Assembly (NCBI GenBank): GCA_016795205.1
Contig: JAEUHZ010000021.1
Location: forward strand, 62,001 to 126,000
Origin: Planctomycetota bacterium
Lineage (GTDB): Bacteria; Planctomycetota; UBA1135; GCA-002686595
Direction: 5' to 3'
Length of the DNA: 64,000 nt
A program made the position numbers and the translations under genes. The notes beneath the pieces are model-generated. The model was not told the DNA's origin and searched no databases. It saw only the letters and a program-made list of their open reading frames with translations. Positions 6,964 to 14,351 of the stretch are shown one piece after another (position 1 is the first letter of the stretch; each line of letters opens with the position of its first letter).

Positions 6964-8631
6964 ATGACCCTGACCGCCGACTTCCGCCAGGACCTCGAGG
7001 CCATCGGCCTCAAGACCGTCACCTACAAGCACAACCTCTCGAAGGAAGAGCTCTTCCACGAGGCCATCCGGAACGACCGCGGCCGCACGCGCCAGGGCGG
7101 GCCGAGCACGGACCAGAAGGCGTTCCCGACCAAGCTCGGGGTCAAGGGCCCGCTCGTCTACTACACGGACCCCGATTGCACCGGCCGGCGGGTCAAGGAC
7201 ACCTACAGCGTCGCCTGGCCGGAGGTCGTGGACCAGATCTGGTGGAAGGCGGACATGCAGCAGTACGACCCGGCCAAGTACCAGGGTCTCTTGCAGCGCG
7301 TCCTCGATCACCTGAACCAGAAGAAGGCCACGCTGTACGTCAAGGACGTCTTCGTCGGCGCGGACCCGGAGTTCGCGATCCCGTACCGGTTCGTGGGCGA
7401 GTATGCGACGCACGCGATGTTCGCCCACAACATGTTCCCGAAGGACCTGAAGGGCGTCCGCGACGTCGAGAAGCGTCGCTGGACGATGATCAACGCCCCG
7501 TCCTTCACCTGCGTGCCCGAACGTGACGGCTGTCGCGCCGAGGCGGCCATCGTCATCGACGTCAAGAACCGCATCTGCCTGGTGGCGGGACGCGCGGACT
7601 ACTGCGGGGTCGTGAAGAAGACGATCTTCACGGTCGGGAACTTCCTCCTGCCGCTCGAAGGTCGCCTGTCCATGCACTGCTCGGCGAACGTTGGTCCCAA
7701 GGGCGACGCGGCCGTGCTGTTTGGCCTGTCCGGCACGGGCAAGACCACGTTGTCGGCAGATCCCGCGCGGCGCCTGATCGGCGACGACGAGACGATCTGG
7801 AGCGACAACGGCCTCTGCAACCTGGAGGACGGCTGCTACGCGAAGCTCATCGACCTGAACAAGGACGCCGAGCCGGTCATCTGGGAGGCCTTGATGAAGC
7901 CGGGCACGATCGTCGAGAACGTGCCGGCGCCCAAGGGCAAGACCCTGGCCGACGTCACGCCGCACGAATTCGACCTGACCGACAAGTCGATCACGGAGAA
8001 CACGCGCTTCAGCTATCCGCTCAGCGCGAACCCGAACGTGATGCCCAACTCGCGGGGGCCGCACCCGCAGACGATCGTGCTGCTCACGGCGGACGCCTTC
8101 GGCGTGCTGCCGCCGATCGCAATCCTCGACGCGAAGGAGGTCATGTACCACTTCGTTTCGGGCTTCACGGCCAAGCTCGCGGGGACGGAGGTCGGCGTCA
8201 CCGAGCCCCAGGCGGCCTTCTCGGCCTGCTTCGGCGCGCCGTTCATGGCTCACAAGCCCAGCGTCTACGCCCAGCTCCTCGCAGCCAAGATGCAGCAACA
8301 CAAGGCGCGCTGCATCCTGCTCAACACGGGCTGGAGCGGCGGCGGGTACGGCACCGGCAAGCGCATCTCGATCAAGGACACCCGCATGCTGCTCGACGCC
8401 GCGCTGCGCGGCGACCTCGACGCCGGGAAGGTCGAGTACGTGACGCACCCGGTCTTCAACCTGAAGGTGCCAAAGGCTTGCCCGGGCGTGGATCCCAAGA
8501 TCCTCGACCCGCGCAACACGTGGACGGACAAGGCGGCCTACGACGCGGCGGCGAGCAAGCTGCGCGACCTGTTCCGCAAGAACTTCCAGGACAAGAAGTT
8601 CGCCGAGCTCGGCATCCAGCCGGTCATGTGA
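6964..8631 (+). CDS. pckA: Phosphoenolpyruvate carboxykinase (ATP)
   Basis: A 555-residue ATP-dependent PEP carboxykinase, converting oxaloacetate plus ATP to phosphoenolpyruvate, ADP and CO2 for gluconeogenesis. Full length for the family. The kinase P-loop GLSGTGKTTLS is at about residues 254-264, followed by the metal and substrate motif LIGDDETIWSDNGLCNLEDG. Further family blocks are FPKDLKGVRDVEKRRWT and NTGWSGGGYGTGKRISI. A Shine-Dalgarno-like GGAGAGG lies 6-7 nt before ATG 6964. The stop overlaps the GTG of the next gene, so three genes (pckA, PH-like, TPR) probably form one coupled unit. Confidence 0.96.
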   Translation: MTLTADFRQDLEAIGLKTVTYKHNLSKEELFHEAIRNDRGRTRQGGPSTDQKAFPTKLGVKGPLVYYTDPDCTGRRVKDTYSVAWPEVVDQIWWKADMQQYDPAKYQGLLQRVLDHLNQKKATLYVKDVFVGADPEFAIPYRFVGEYATHAMFAHNMFPKDLKGVRDVEKRRWTMINAPSFTCVPERDGCRAEAAIVIDVKNRICLVAGRADYCGVVKKTIFTVGNFLLPLEGRLSMHCSANVGPKGDAAVLFGLSGTGKTTLSADPARRLIGDDETIWSDNGLCNLEDGCYAKLIDLNKDAEPVIWEALMKPGTIVENVPAPKGKTLADVTPHEFDLTDKSITENTRFSYPLSANPNVMPNSRGPHPQTIVLLTADAFGVLPPIAILDAKEVMYHFVSGFTAKLAGTEVGVTEPQAAFSACFGAPFMAHKPSVYAQLLAAKMQQHKARCILLNTGWSGGGYGTGKRISIKDTRMLLDAALRGDLDAGKVEYVTHPVFNLKVPKACPGVDPKILDPRNTWTDKAAYDAAASKLRDLFRKNFQDKKFAELGIQPVM

Positions 8632-9005
8632 CGGTGCCCCCCGTGGAAGAGCCGCTCCACCGCAGCAAGCCGACGGCCAAGAGCCTGTGGCAGGAGTACC
8701 GGCTCTTCCCCGACCGGATCGAGCTCGACTCGATCCCCTGGGGCACGGTGCGCGTGCCGCTCGAGGACGTGAAGGCCGTCGCGGTGCGGCCGCCCGGGGT
8801 CATCTTCGACCTGTTCCGCGGCGATTACGGATTGGGCGAGCTGATGCGCGCGCCCAAGCTCGACCTGGCCGACCTGGCCGAGCACGTCGCGCTGGAGAAG
8901 ACCGGCTTCTGGAAGCAGTTCCGCTTCACGCCCGACGACCCCGTCGCCTTCAAGGCGGCGGTCGACCGCGCGCTCGCCGCGCGACGCCGCACCCAGGAGC
9001 GCTGA
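8628..9005 (+). CDS. Small PH-like domain protein
   Basis: A 125-residue soluble protein with a GTG start at 8628 overlapping the pckA stop (GTGA). No signal peptide. The centre shows a bacterial PH-like pattern: YRLFPDRIELDSIPWGTVRV and PLEDVKAVAVRPPG as successive strands, then a helix near PDDPVAFKAAVDRAL, as in small proteins that read a lipid or protein surface. No catalytic motif. It is coupled to pckA upstream and to a TPR protein downstream (TGATG), a pattern that suggests co-regulation, but its function is unknown. Confidence 0.7.
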   Translation: MTVPPVEEPLHRSKPTAKSLWQEYRLFPDRIELDSIPWGTVRVPLEDVKAVAVRPPGVIFDLFRGDYGLGELMRAPKLDLADLAEHVALEKTGFWKQFRFTPDDPVAFKAAVDRALAARRRTQER

Positions 9006-9382
9006 TGTCCGAAGCTCAAACCCACTATCTCGCCGGGCTCAAGCACTTCGGGCAGAATCGGTTCGAGGATGCCATCGCGGAGCACCAGAAGGCACTCGAG
9101 CTGAAGCCCGACTGGCCGGACGTGCTCAACGCCCTGGCCACCGCGCAGAGCAAGGCCGGCCGCCACGCCGAGGCCGTGGCTACGATCGAGCGCGCGATCG
9201 AGCTGGCCCCGAACGACCCGTTCGCGTTCACGAGCCTCAGCATCTTCCTCCAGCGCCTCGGGAAGATCCCCGAGGCGGAGAGCGCGGCCGCCAAGGCGCG
9301 CCTCCTGAACTGGAAGGAGGAGCTCAAGAAGAACCCCAACGCCCCGCCCCCCGAAGGCGGATTCAAGGTCATCCAAGACTGA
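9005..9382 (+). CDS. Tetratricopeptide repeat protein
   Basis: A 125-residue cytoplasmic TPR protein starting at the ATG that overlaps the upstream stop (TGATG). Three TPR units are visible: HYLAGLKHFGQNRFEDAIAE, then PDVLNALATAQSKAGRHAEA, then PFAFTSLSIFLQRLGKIPEA. The tail is short and charged. TPRs are protein-interaction scaffolds; the partner may be the PH-like neighbour or PEP carboxykinase, but this is only inferred from the coupling. Confidence 0.85.
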   Translation: MSEAQTHYLAGLKHFGQNRFEDAIAEHQKALELKPDWPDVLNALATAQSKAGRHAEAVATIERAIELAPNDPFAFTSLSIFLQRLGKIPEAESAAAKARLLNWKEELKKNPNAPPPEGGFKVIQD

Positions 9383-9566
9383 CGGCGCGCGCCCCCGCCG
9401 AGACTGGGGGGAGGCGTTCTGGCCCCCGCTGCCCGAACGGTGGTCCAGGGCCCACGCCACGCGCGTTGCATTGGCCGGCCCGTGGCGCAGATCCGCCAAA
9501 TCTCTCGAACCGCGCGGGAGCTGCCGGACGTGAACCGGCGTGGAACGGCCTCCGAACGTCCCTGGC

Positions 9567-10067
9567 ATGGAGGATTTCGACGCGCATCGGGCGGAGCTGC
9601 GCCGTCTCGCGCAGCGTCTCGTCCAGGACACCCACGCGGTCGAGGACGTGCTCCAGGAGGCTCGACTGGCGATCTGGAGGGCTCCAGCACGGGACCCCGA
9701 GCATGCGCGCTCCTGGTACCGCGCGATCGTCCGCAACCAGTCCCTGATCGCGCGACGACGGCGGAACGCGGCGCGTCACAGGGACGCGCAGGGCCAGTCG
9801 GAGCAGCTCGACGTCGACCCGGCGGAGGCGTGCGCGCGAAGCTCGGCGCTCGAAGCGGTCCGCCGGTCGGTCGAGCAGCTCGCGGAGCCGTATCGGAGCG
9901 TCATCGCCCTGCGCCACCTCGAGGGATTCACGGTTGCGGAGGTGAGCGCGCTCCTCGCGCGGCCGGAGGGGACGGTCAGGTCACAGACGAAGCGCGGACT
10001 GGCGCTGCTGCGCCGGCGCCTCGAGTCGCTGCTGCGCGAGGCCGGCTACCTGGACGGGCACGGCTGA
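9567..10067 (+). CDS. ECF-type RNA polymerase sigma factor
   Basis: A 166-residue sigma-70 family protein with region 2 (LAQRLVQDTHAVEDVLQEAR, then SWYRAIVRNQSL) and region 4 (LEAVRRSVEQLAEPYRSVIA, then HLEGFTVAEVSALLARPEGT). It would direct polymerase to a small regulon. No anti-sigma factor is adjacent; the next gene is convergent. ATG 9567 was preferred over GTG 9540 because the homology starts right after it (MEDFDAHRAELRRLAQ). The 184 bases upstream show no repeat or hairpin. Confidence 0.88.
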   Translation: MEDFDAHRAELRRLAQRLVQDTHAVEDVLQEARLAIWRAPARDPEHARSWYRAIVRNQSLIARRRRNAARHRDAQGQSEQLDVDPAEACARSSALEAVRRSVEQLAEPYRSVIALRHLEGFTVAEVSALLARPEGTVRSQTKRGLALLRRRLESLLREAGYLDGHG

Positions 10068-10083
10068 GCGCGCCCGCAGCCGG

Positions 10084-10401
10084 TCAGTCCTCGTCTTCCT
10101 GGTCGATCCCGAGCATCTTGCGCCCCTCCTCGCTGATCTTCTGCGGCGTCCAGGGCGGGTCCCACACGATCGTGATCTGCGTGCCGGAGACGCCGGGGAG
10201 GGCGTTGAGGCGGCGCTTCATGACCTCGGGGATCGTGCGCGCCTCGGGGCAGCTCTGCGACGTGAGTGTCATCGTGACGTTGCACGCGCCGGCCTCGTCG
10301 ACCTGGACGTCGTAGACGAGTCCGAGGTCGACGATGTTGACCGGGATCTCCGGGTCGTAGACCTGGCGCAGTTCCTTGTAGACGTCTTCGCTGGTGGGCA
10401 T
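10084..10401 (-). CDS. MIP18/DUF59 family iron-sulfur assembly protein (SufT-like)
   Basis: A 105-residue DUF59 protein. The family core is plain: LRQVYDPEIPVNIVDLGLVY, then VTMTLTSQSCPEARTIPEVM with the conserved Cys, and ALPGVSGTQITIVWDPPW. Family members (SufT, PaaD, MIP18/CIA2) assist maturation or repair of Fe-S proteins. There are no suf or isc genes beside it here. It lies downstream of the RluA-type gene on the same strand, and a -10-like TAGACT covers that gene's stop codon. Confidence 0.88.
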   Translation of the reverse strand: MPTSEDVYKELRQVYDPEIPVNIVDLGLVYDVQVDEAGACNVTMTLTSQSCPEARTIPEVMKRRLNALPGVSGTQITIVWDPPWTPQKISEEGRKMLGIDQEDED

Positions 10402-10433
10402 GGCCGTTCCGTGTGCTCGATGGCGGGGCGAAC

Positions 10434-10439
10434 AGTCTA
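10434..10439 (-). promoter_or_regulatory. -10-like hexamer TAGACT
   Basis: Read on the minus strand, TAGACT ends 32 nt before the SufT-like ATG. Its TAG is also the stop codon of the upstream RluA-type gene, so the match is weaker evidence than the isolated ones. Confidence 0.25.
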
Positions 10440-11153
10440 GTGCCGCGGACCCGATCGCGGGAGTGTGGGGCCCCCGCCGGATCGGCGGGCCTCGGCGCGC
10501 AGCTCGAGCAGGTCGTCCGGGAGGGGGGCCTCGACCGCCACGCGGCCGTCCCCGAACGGCGACTCGAACGCGAGGCGCCAGGAGTGCAGCGCGACGCGCC
10601 GGCTCGGCGCGCGCAGCTTCTGGTCGCGGGCGCGGCCGTACTTGCGGTCGCCGATCAGCGCGTGCCCGCCGTGCGCGAAGTGCACGCGGATCTGGTTCCT
10701 GCGGCCCGTGACGAGCTCGATCTCCATCTCGGTCGCGACCGCGTGGCGCTCGAGCACGGTCCAGCGCGTCTCGGCCGGCTTGCCACGCTCGTCGACGCGC
10801 ACCTCGGGCCCGCTCTCCAGGATCGGCCAGCGATAGACGCCGCGCGCTTCCTGGTAGCGGCCGCTGGCGAGCGCCCAGTAGATCTTCGTGACCGCGCGCT
10901 CCCGGAACAGCGCCTCGAGCGCGAGGCGCGCCTCGTCGTCGAGCGCCAGGATCACGGCACCCGACACCTCGAGGTCCAGCCGGTGCACGGCCTGCGCGAC
11001 GACGCCTTCCTCGGCGAGCACCTCGACGAGCGAGCGCGCGGGCCCGCCCTTCTCCGGCGCGGTCAGCAGACCGGGCGGCTTCGCCACGACGACGAGGCGC
11101 TCGGTGCGGTGGAGGATCGGGATCGGCGTGCGCACGCGCGGGGATGCTCGCAT
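10437..11153 (-). CDS. RluA-family pseudouridine synthase
   Basis: A 238-residue pseudouridine synthase of the RluA family, which isomerises uridine in rRNA or tRNA. The catalytic motif is AVHRLDLEVSGAVILA, with Asp as the nucleophile. ERLVVVAKPPGLLT at the N-terminus and TGRRNQIRVHFAHGGHALIG towards the C-terminus complete the signature. There is no N-terminal S4 domain, as in RluA/TruC-type enzymes, so the target site cannot be assigned. The start at 11153 follows the family; the frame continues upstream without similarity. The adjacent upstream gene on the same strand is the GNAT protein. Confidence 0.9.
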   Translation of the reverse strand: MRASPRVRTPIPILHRTERLVVVAKPPGLLTAPEKGGPARSLVEVLAEEGVVAQAVHRLDLEVSGAVILALDDEARLALEALFRERAVTKIYWALASGRYQEARGVYRWPILESGPEVRVDERGKPAETRWTVLERHAVATEMEIELVTGRRNQIRVHFAHGGHALIGDRKYGRARDQKLRAPSRRVALHSWRLAFESPFGDGRVAVEAPLPDDLLELRAEARRSGGGPTLPRSGPRH

Positions 11154-11212
11154 ACCGGGCCCGTGCGCGGGAACGCGCCGTCGGGGGCGAAACACGCGGG
11201 AGTCGAGCGGTC

Positions 11213-12058
11213 TCAACGGCTCGCGGCCGGCGGGAGCCGCAGGATCGCGCGCACGTAGGCCAGCTCGAAGCCGGCGCGCTGCGCGTTCTCTTGCGACTTC
11301 GAGCCGGGCGCGGTCGTCACGACGGCGAGCTCGCATCCCGCGCGCGCCGCGTCCGCGAGACGCCGTTCGAGGAGCGCGCGCTGCACGCCGCGGCGCCGGT
11401 GCTCCGGCAGCGTGCCCGCGCCGCACAGTTGCGCGACGCGCATGGCGGTGTCGACGCGCAGGCTCGCGCTGCCCGCCACGACGCCGTCGCGGCGCGCGAG
11501 GTAGCGGGTCGTGCCCCGTGCGCCGGACATGGCGCGGACGACGCGCTCCAGTGCGGCGCGCGGGAAGGACTCGTGCGCGACGACACCCTGCGCGTCGGGC
11601 GAGGCGAAGGCCGAGACGAGGGTGTCGAGCCATCCATCGAGCGTGTCGGCCCCGCTCCGCTCGATGCTGATCTCCGGCCTATCTGGCCAGCGCTCGTCCG
11701 GACGCAGCGTGCGCATGAGCAGGTTCTCGAACCCGGCGAGCACGTAGCCGCGCGCGCTCAGCGCCTCCGTGACGCTGGCCTCCGCCAAGGAGGCCAGCTC
11801 GACCTGCACCGCCGCGCCGCGCGCATGGAACTCGCGCTCGACGCGCGCGAGATCGTCTCCGGTCGGTACGCCCTCGAAGCCGAGCCCCGCGACCTTCGTG
11901 AGCGGCGAGTCCACGCCCGAACAGGCGGCCACGCCACCCGCGAGCGGCAGCACGAGGACCTCCGCGCCGGCGCGCCCGAGCTCGACCGTCGAATCCTCGA
12001 TCAGCGCCCGCTCCGCGCGCTCGATGCGTCGCGCCACATCCACCCCGACGAAAGCCAT
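11213..12058 (-). CDS. GNAT family N-acetyltransferase
   Basis: A 281-residue protein with a C-terminal GNAT domain. The acetyl-CoA binding motif is GTLPEHRRRGVQRALLERRL, followed by the strand CELAVVTTAPGS and NAQRAGFELAYVRAIL. The N-terminal half (about 1-140) is a second, degenerate GNAT-like or unrelated domain. The substrate is unknown. The gene ends 59 nt before the RluA-type gene and probably shares a transcript. Confidence 0.82.
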   Translation of the reverse strand: MAFVGVDVARRIERAERALIEDSTVELGRAGAEVLVLPLAGGVAACSGVDSPLTKVAGLGFEGVPTGDDLARVEREFHARGAAVQVELASLAEASVTEALSARGYVLAGFENLLMRTLRPDERWPDRPEISIERSGADTLDGWLDTLVSAFASPDAQGVVAHESFPRAALERVVRAMSGARGTTRYLARRDGVVAGSASLRVDTAMRVAQLCGAGTLPEHRRRGVQRALLERRLADAARAGCELAVVTTAPGSKSQENAQRAGFELAYVRAILRLPPAASR

Positions 12059-12104
12059 GGACCCAGTGTGCCAGCCGCCGCCGCCGCGGTCGCGACGGCT
12101 CGTT

Positions 12105-12851
12105 TCAGCTCTTGGCGTCCGGTCTCTGGAACCCGCCCGCGCGCAGGGTGATCACGAGCGTGTCGCGATGTCCCGGCCGCGCCGGATCGGCGGGCTGGAT
12201 CGGAGTGCTCTCGTGCACGACGCGGGCGTCGTCGAGGAGTAGCGCGCTCCACGGCTCGTCGAGCGTGAAGCGCACGCCGCTCGGGCCATCGGCCTCGAAC
12301 ACGCGCGTCTCGCCGCCGCGGATGTCGCGCCGCGCGACGAGGATCACCGCGACCAGGTCGACCCCGTCGCGGTGCGCCCCCTCGGGCGTCGGGCGGCCGA
12401 TGCCTTTCCCGGTGTCGATGCGGAACGGGTGCGCCTCGACGTACCACGTCTGCGTCCCGCGCATCCGCGACGCCACGCGCGCGAGGCCGGCGAGGAGCTT
12501 CGTCCACGCGGGATCCGCGACGAGCGCCGCCGGAAGCGGCTCGAACCAGCGCTCGATCCCCCCGTGCAGCGCGTTGTATTCGACGGGCTGCCAGTGCGCG
12601 CGATGGGGGGCGTGGCGGACCGCGTCGCCCTCGACCACGAAGGACCCGTGGCGCCGAAAGCGGTAGTTCCCGCCGTCCTTCAGGTACTTGTCGCGCGGGA
12701 GGTCCTCCCAGGACGGCTTCCAACCCGCGAACGCGCCGGGCGTGACGCCCGCGATCTCGGCCAAGGTGCGCGCGTCGACCACGGCGAAACCGGCCGCATC
12801 GAGGCGCGCGGGGAGTTCGTCGAGCGGCGTGAGCGGGGGGTGGGGCGACAT
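12105..12851 (-). CDS. 2OG-Fe(II) dioxygenase family protein
   Basis: A 248-residue protein of the 2OG-Fe dioxygenase family that includes amino-acid hydroxylases such as isoleucine 4-hydroxylase. The iron ligands are visible: the H-x-D of PEGAHRDGVDLVAVILVARR and the distal His of DDARVVHESTP. The 2-oxoglutarate-binding Arg is in RDTLVITLRAGG. N-terminal motifs WEDLPRDKYLKDGGNYRFRR and the aromatic-rich QTWYVEAHPFRI are typical. A free amino acid is the likely substrate by family knowledge. A TATCGT hexamer lies 11 nt before the ATG. Confidence 0.85.
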   Translation of the reverse strand: MSPHPPLTPLDELPARLDAAGFAVVDARTLAEIAGVTPGAFAGWKPSWEDLPRDKYLKDGGNYRFRRHGSFVVEGDAVRHAPHRAHWQPVEYNALHGGIERWFEPLPAALVADPAWTKLLAGLARVASRMRGTQTWYVEAHPFRIDTGKGIGRPTPEGAHRDGVDLVAVILVARRDIRGGETRVFEADGPSGVRFTLDEPWSALLLDDARVVHESTPIQPADPARPGHRDTLVITLRAGGFQRPDAKS

Positions 12852-12862
12852 GGCGTCGCGAC

Positions 12863-12868
12863 ACGATA
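12863..12868 (-). promoter_or_regulatory. -10-like hexamer TATCGT
   Basis: TATCGT on the minus strand ends 11 nt before the dioxygenase ATG at 12851, consistent with a very short leader. Confidence 0.3.
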
Positions 12869-12900
12869 CGTCTGGCTCGCGGTGGTCGCACGAGGGGCGG

Positions 12901-12966
12901 TCAGACGTCCTCGCCGAGGATCCGCGGCAGGTCTCGAGCGCCGTGGAGGAACCGGACGACGTCTAC
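12901..12966 (-). pseudogene. C-terminal remnant of a RelE/ParE-type toxin
   Basis: A minus-strand frame ending in TGA at 12901 encodes VDVVRFLHGARDLPRILGED, the characteristic last strand and helix of RelE/ParE-family type II toxins. Only about 22 codons remain; the rest of the toxin and any antitoxin are missing. Upstream the frame runs into the coding sequence of the WD40 gene, whose stop codon (12963-12965) lies at the edge of the remnant in another frame. This looks like the scar of a deletion that removed a toxin-antitoxin module. Confidence 0.5.
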
Positions 12967-14315
12967 CCGCGCTGCATCGCGAGCTGAAGCACGAGCCGTC
13001 CCGTGTCGACCCGCCACACGAGGAACCGCTCCTCCGTGGTCGCCCACACGAACGCGCCCGCCGCGCGGTACCGCGGGTTCAGGCCCAGCGGCGCGAACGG
13101 CTCGAGCCGGTGCGAGTCCGTCCACGTCCCCGTGCCCGCCACAGCACCGTCGAACTCGGTGACGACGAAGCGCGCGTCCGGCGTGAACGCCGCGCGCATG
13201 AACAGCGCGTTCCCGCCTCCCCGGTCGCGGCGCCACAGGCGCGTCCCATGCGCGACGTCCCAGACGCAGCTCGTCCAGAAATCCCCGGACGTCGTGGCGA
13301 GCCAGCGACCGTCCCACGAGAACGCGACGTGCCGGATCATGAGCAGGTCGAGGAAATCCATGTCCGTATGCGCGAGCTCGCGCACCGCGCCCGTCGCGAA
13401 GGTCCAGATCCGCGCCGAGGCGTCGCCGCCGCCCATCGCGAGGCTCTTCCCGTCCGGGTGGAAGTCGAGCTCGTACACGGTGGCCACGTTGGTGCCGCGG
13501 GGCAGCACGATCGGGCCGTGCACGAGCTCGCCGGTCCGCGCGCTCCAGACCCCGACGTGGCCGTCCTCGTTGCCGAGCGCCACGAGCTCGCCGTCCGCGC
13601 TGACGTCGATCGCCGAGAAGACCCCGCGCGTGGGCGACGCGATCCGTGCGCGACGCCGCCCGTCCTCGGCGTCGAACAGCTCGGCCGGCGTGCCGAGCGC
13701 GGTTGCGATCCTGTCGCCCCGCGCGGCGTAGCGGACCGCGCGCAGGCCCCAGTCGTCGGCGTCGCGCTGCGACGCGGTCGCGAGGCGCAGGCGCCGGATG
13801 CCGGACCGCGCGTCGCTCACCGTGACGAAGCCGTGCTCGTCGAGCACGGCCAGCTCGGCGCCGTCGGGCCGCCAGGCGATCGAGGTCGGGCGCGCGGTGC
13901 CGGTGCGGATCTCGGCGGCGACGGTCCCCGCGGGGAGCTCGAGGACGAGCGCGCGCCCGGGCGTCGCGCCGATCACCAGTCGCCGCCCTTCGGGGGACAC
14001 CTCGGCGATCTCCGCGTCGAGCGCGGGCAGCGCGGCCTCGTGTCGCGGGCGCGCCGTCGAGACGTCGCCGCTCGCCCAGGAGAGCAGGGTCAGGAGGTGG
14101 GGGATCACGCGCTGTGCCGCGCGGACCCGGTCCGCGGACACCACCACCGCCGCCCGCACCGGGGACTTGGCGATGATCCGGCCGTCCCGGACCATCCGGC
14201 CAGCCGCTGGGAGGAGGGCCACGCCGTGTGTGGCGAGCCGGGCTCCACCGCGCGAGGGCCCATTCTGGGCGCCTGGGAGGCGGTTGATGCTGTAGATTGA
14301 CGATAGATCCGTCAT
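12963..14315 (-). CDS. WD40/beta-propeller repeat protein
   Basis: Up to 450 residues with at least six WD40-like blades: TSIAWRPDGAELAVLDEHGF, FSAIDVSADGELVALGNEDG, LDFHPDGKSLAMGGGDASAR, VAFSWDGRWLATTSGDFWTS, AAFTPDARFVVTEFDG. Each ends in a D/W-rich strand such as VGVWSARTGELV or CVWDVAHGTRL. No signal peptide and no kinase or protease domain, so a stand-alone scaffold is likely. The start is uncertain: ATG 14315 lies inside the phased repeat operator, and the first about 45 residues have no propeller character; a start near residue 41 (MVRDGRII) is possible. The C-terminus abuts a toxin remnant and may have been altered by that deletion. Confidence 0.75.
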   Translation of the reverse strand: MTDLSSIYSINRLPGAQNGPSRGGARLATHGVALLPAAGRMVRDGRIIAKSPVRAAVVVSADRVRAAQRVIPHLLTLLSWASGDVSTARPRHEAALPALDAEIAEVSPEGRRLVIGATPGRALVLELPAGTVAAEIRTGTARPTSIAWRPDGAELAVLDEHGFVTVSDARSGIRRLRLATASQRDADDWGLRAVRYAARGDRIATALGTPAELFDAEDGRRRARIASPTRGVFSAIDVSADGELVALGNEDGHVGVWSARTGELVHGPIVLPRGTNVATVYELDFHPDGKSLAMGGGDASARIWTFATGAVRELAHTDMDFLDLLMIRHVAFSWDGRWLATTSGDFWTSCVWDVAHGTRLWRRDRGGGNALFMRAAFTPDARFVVTEFDGAVAGTGTWTDSHRLEPFAPLGLNPRYRAAGAFVWATTEERFLVWRVDTGRLVLQLAMQRG

Positions 14316-14336
14316 AAATCACGATATGTGACGATA
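14298..14336. promoter_or_regulatory. Phased TSACGATA direct repeats (putative operator)
   Basis: Three copies of T(G/C)ACGATA start at 14298, 14319 and 14329, spaced by 21 and 10 bp, so they lie on the same face of the helix. The block is strikingly AT-rich for this window. It lies between the divergent WD40 and DUF4143-ATPase genes, just upstream of GTG 14352, and is best explained as an operator or promoter of that ATPase. Confidence 0.5.
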
Positions 14337-14351
14337 TAGGCGACACCCAAC

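Noticed and set aside
8013..8531. Small minus-strand frames inside pckA
   Set aside because: Shadows of the highly conserved pckA coding sequence.
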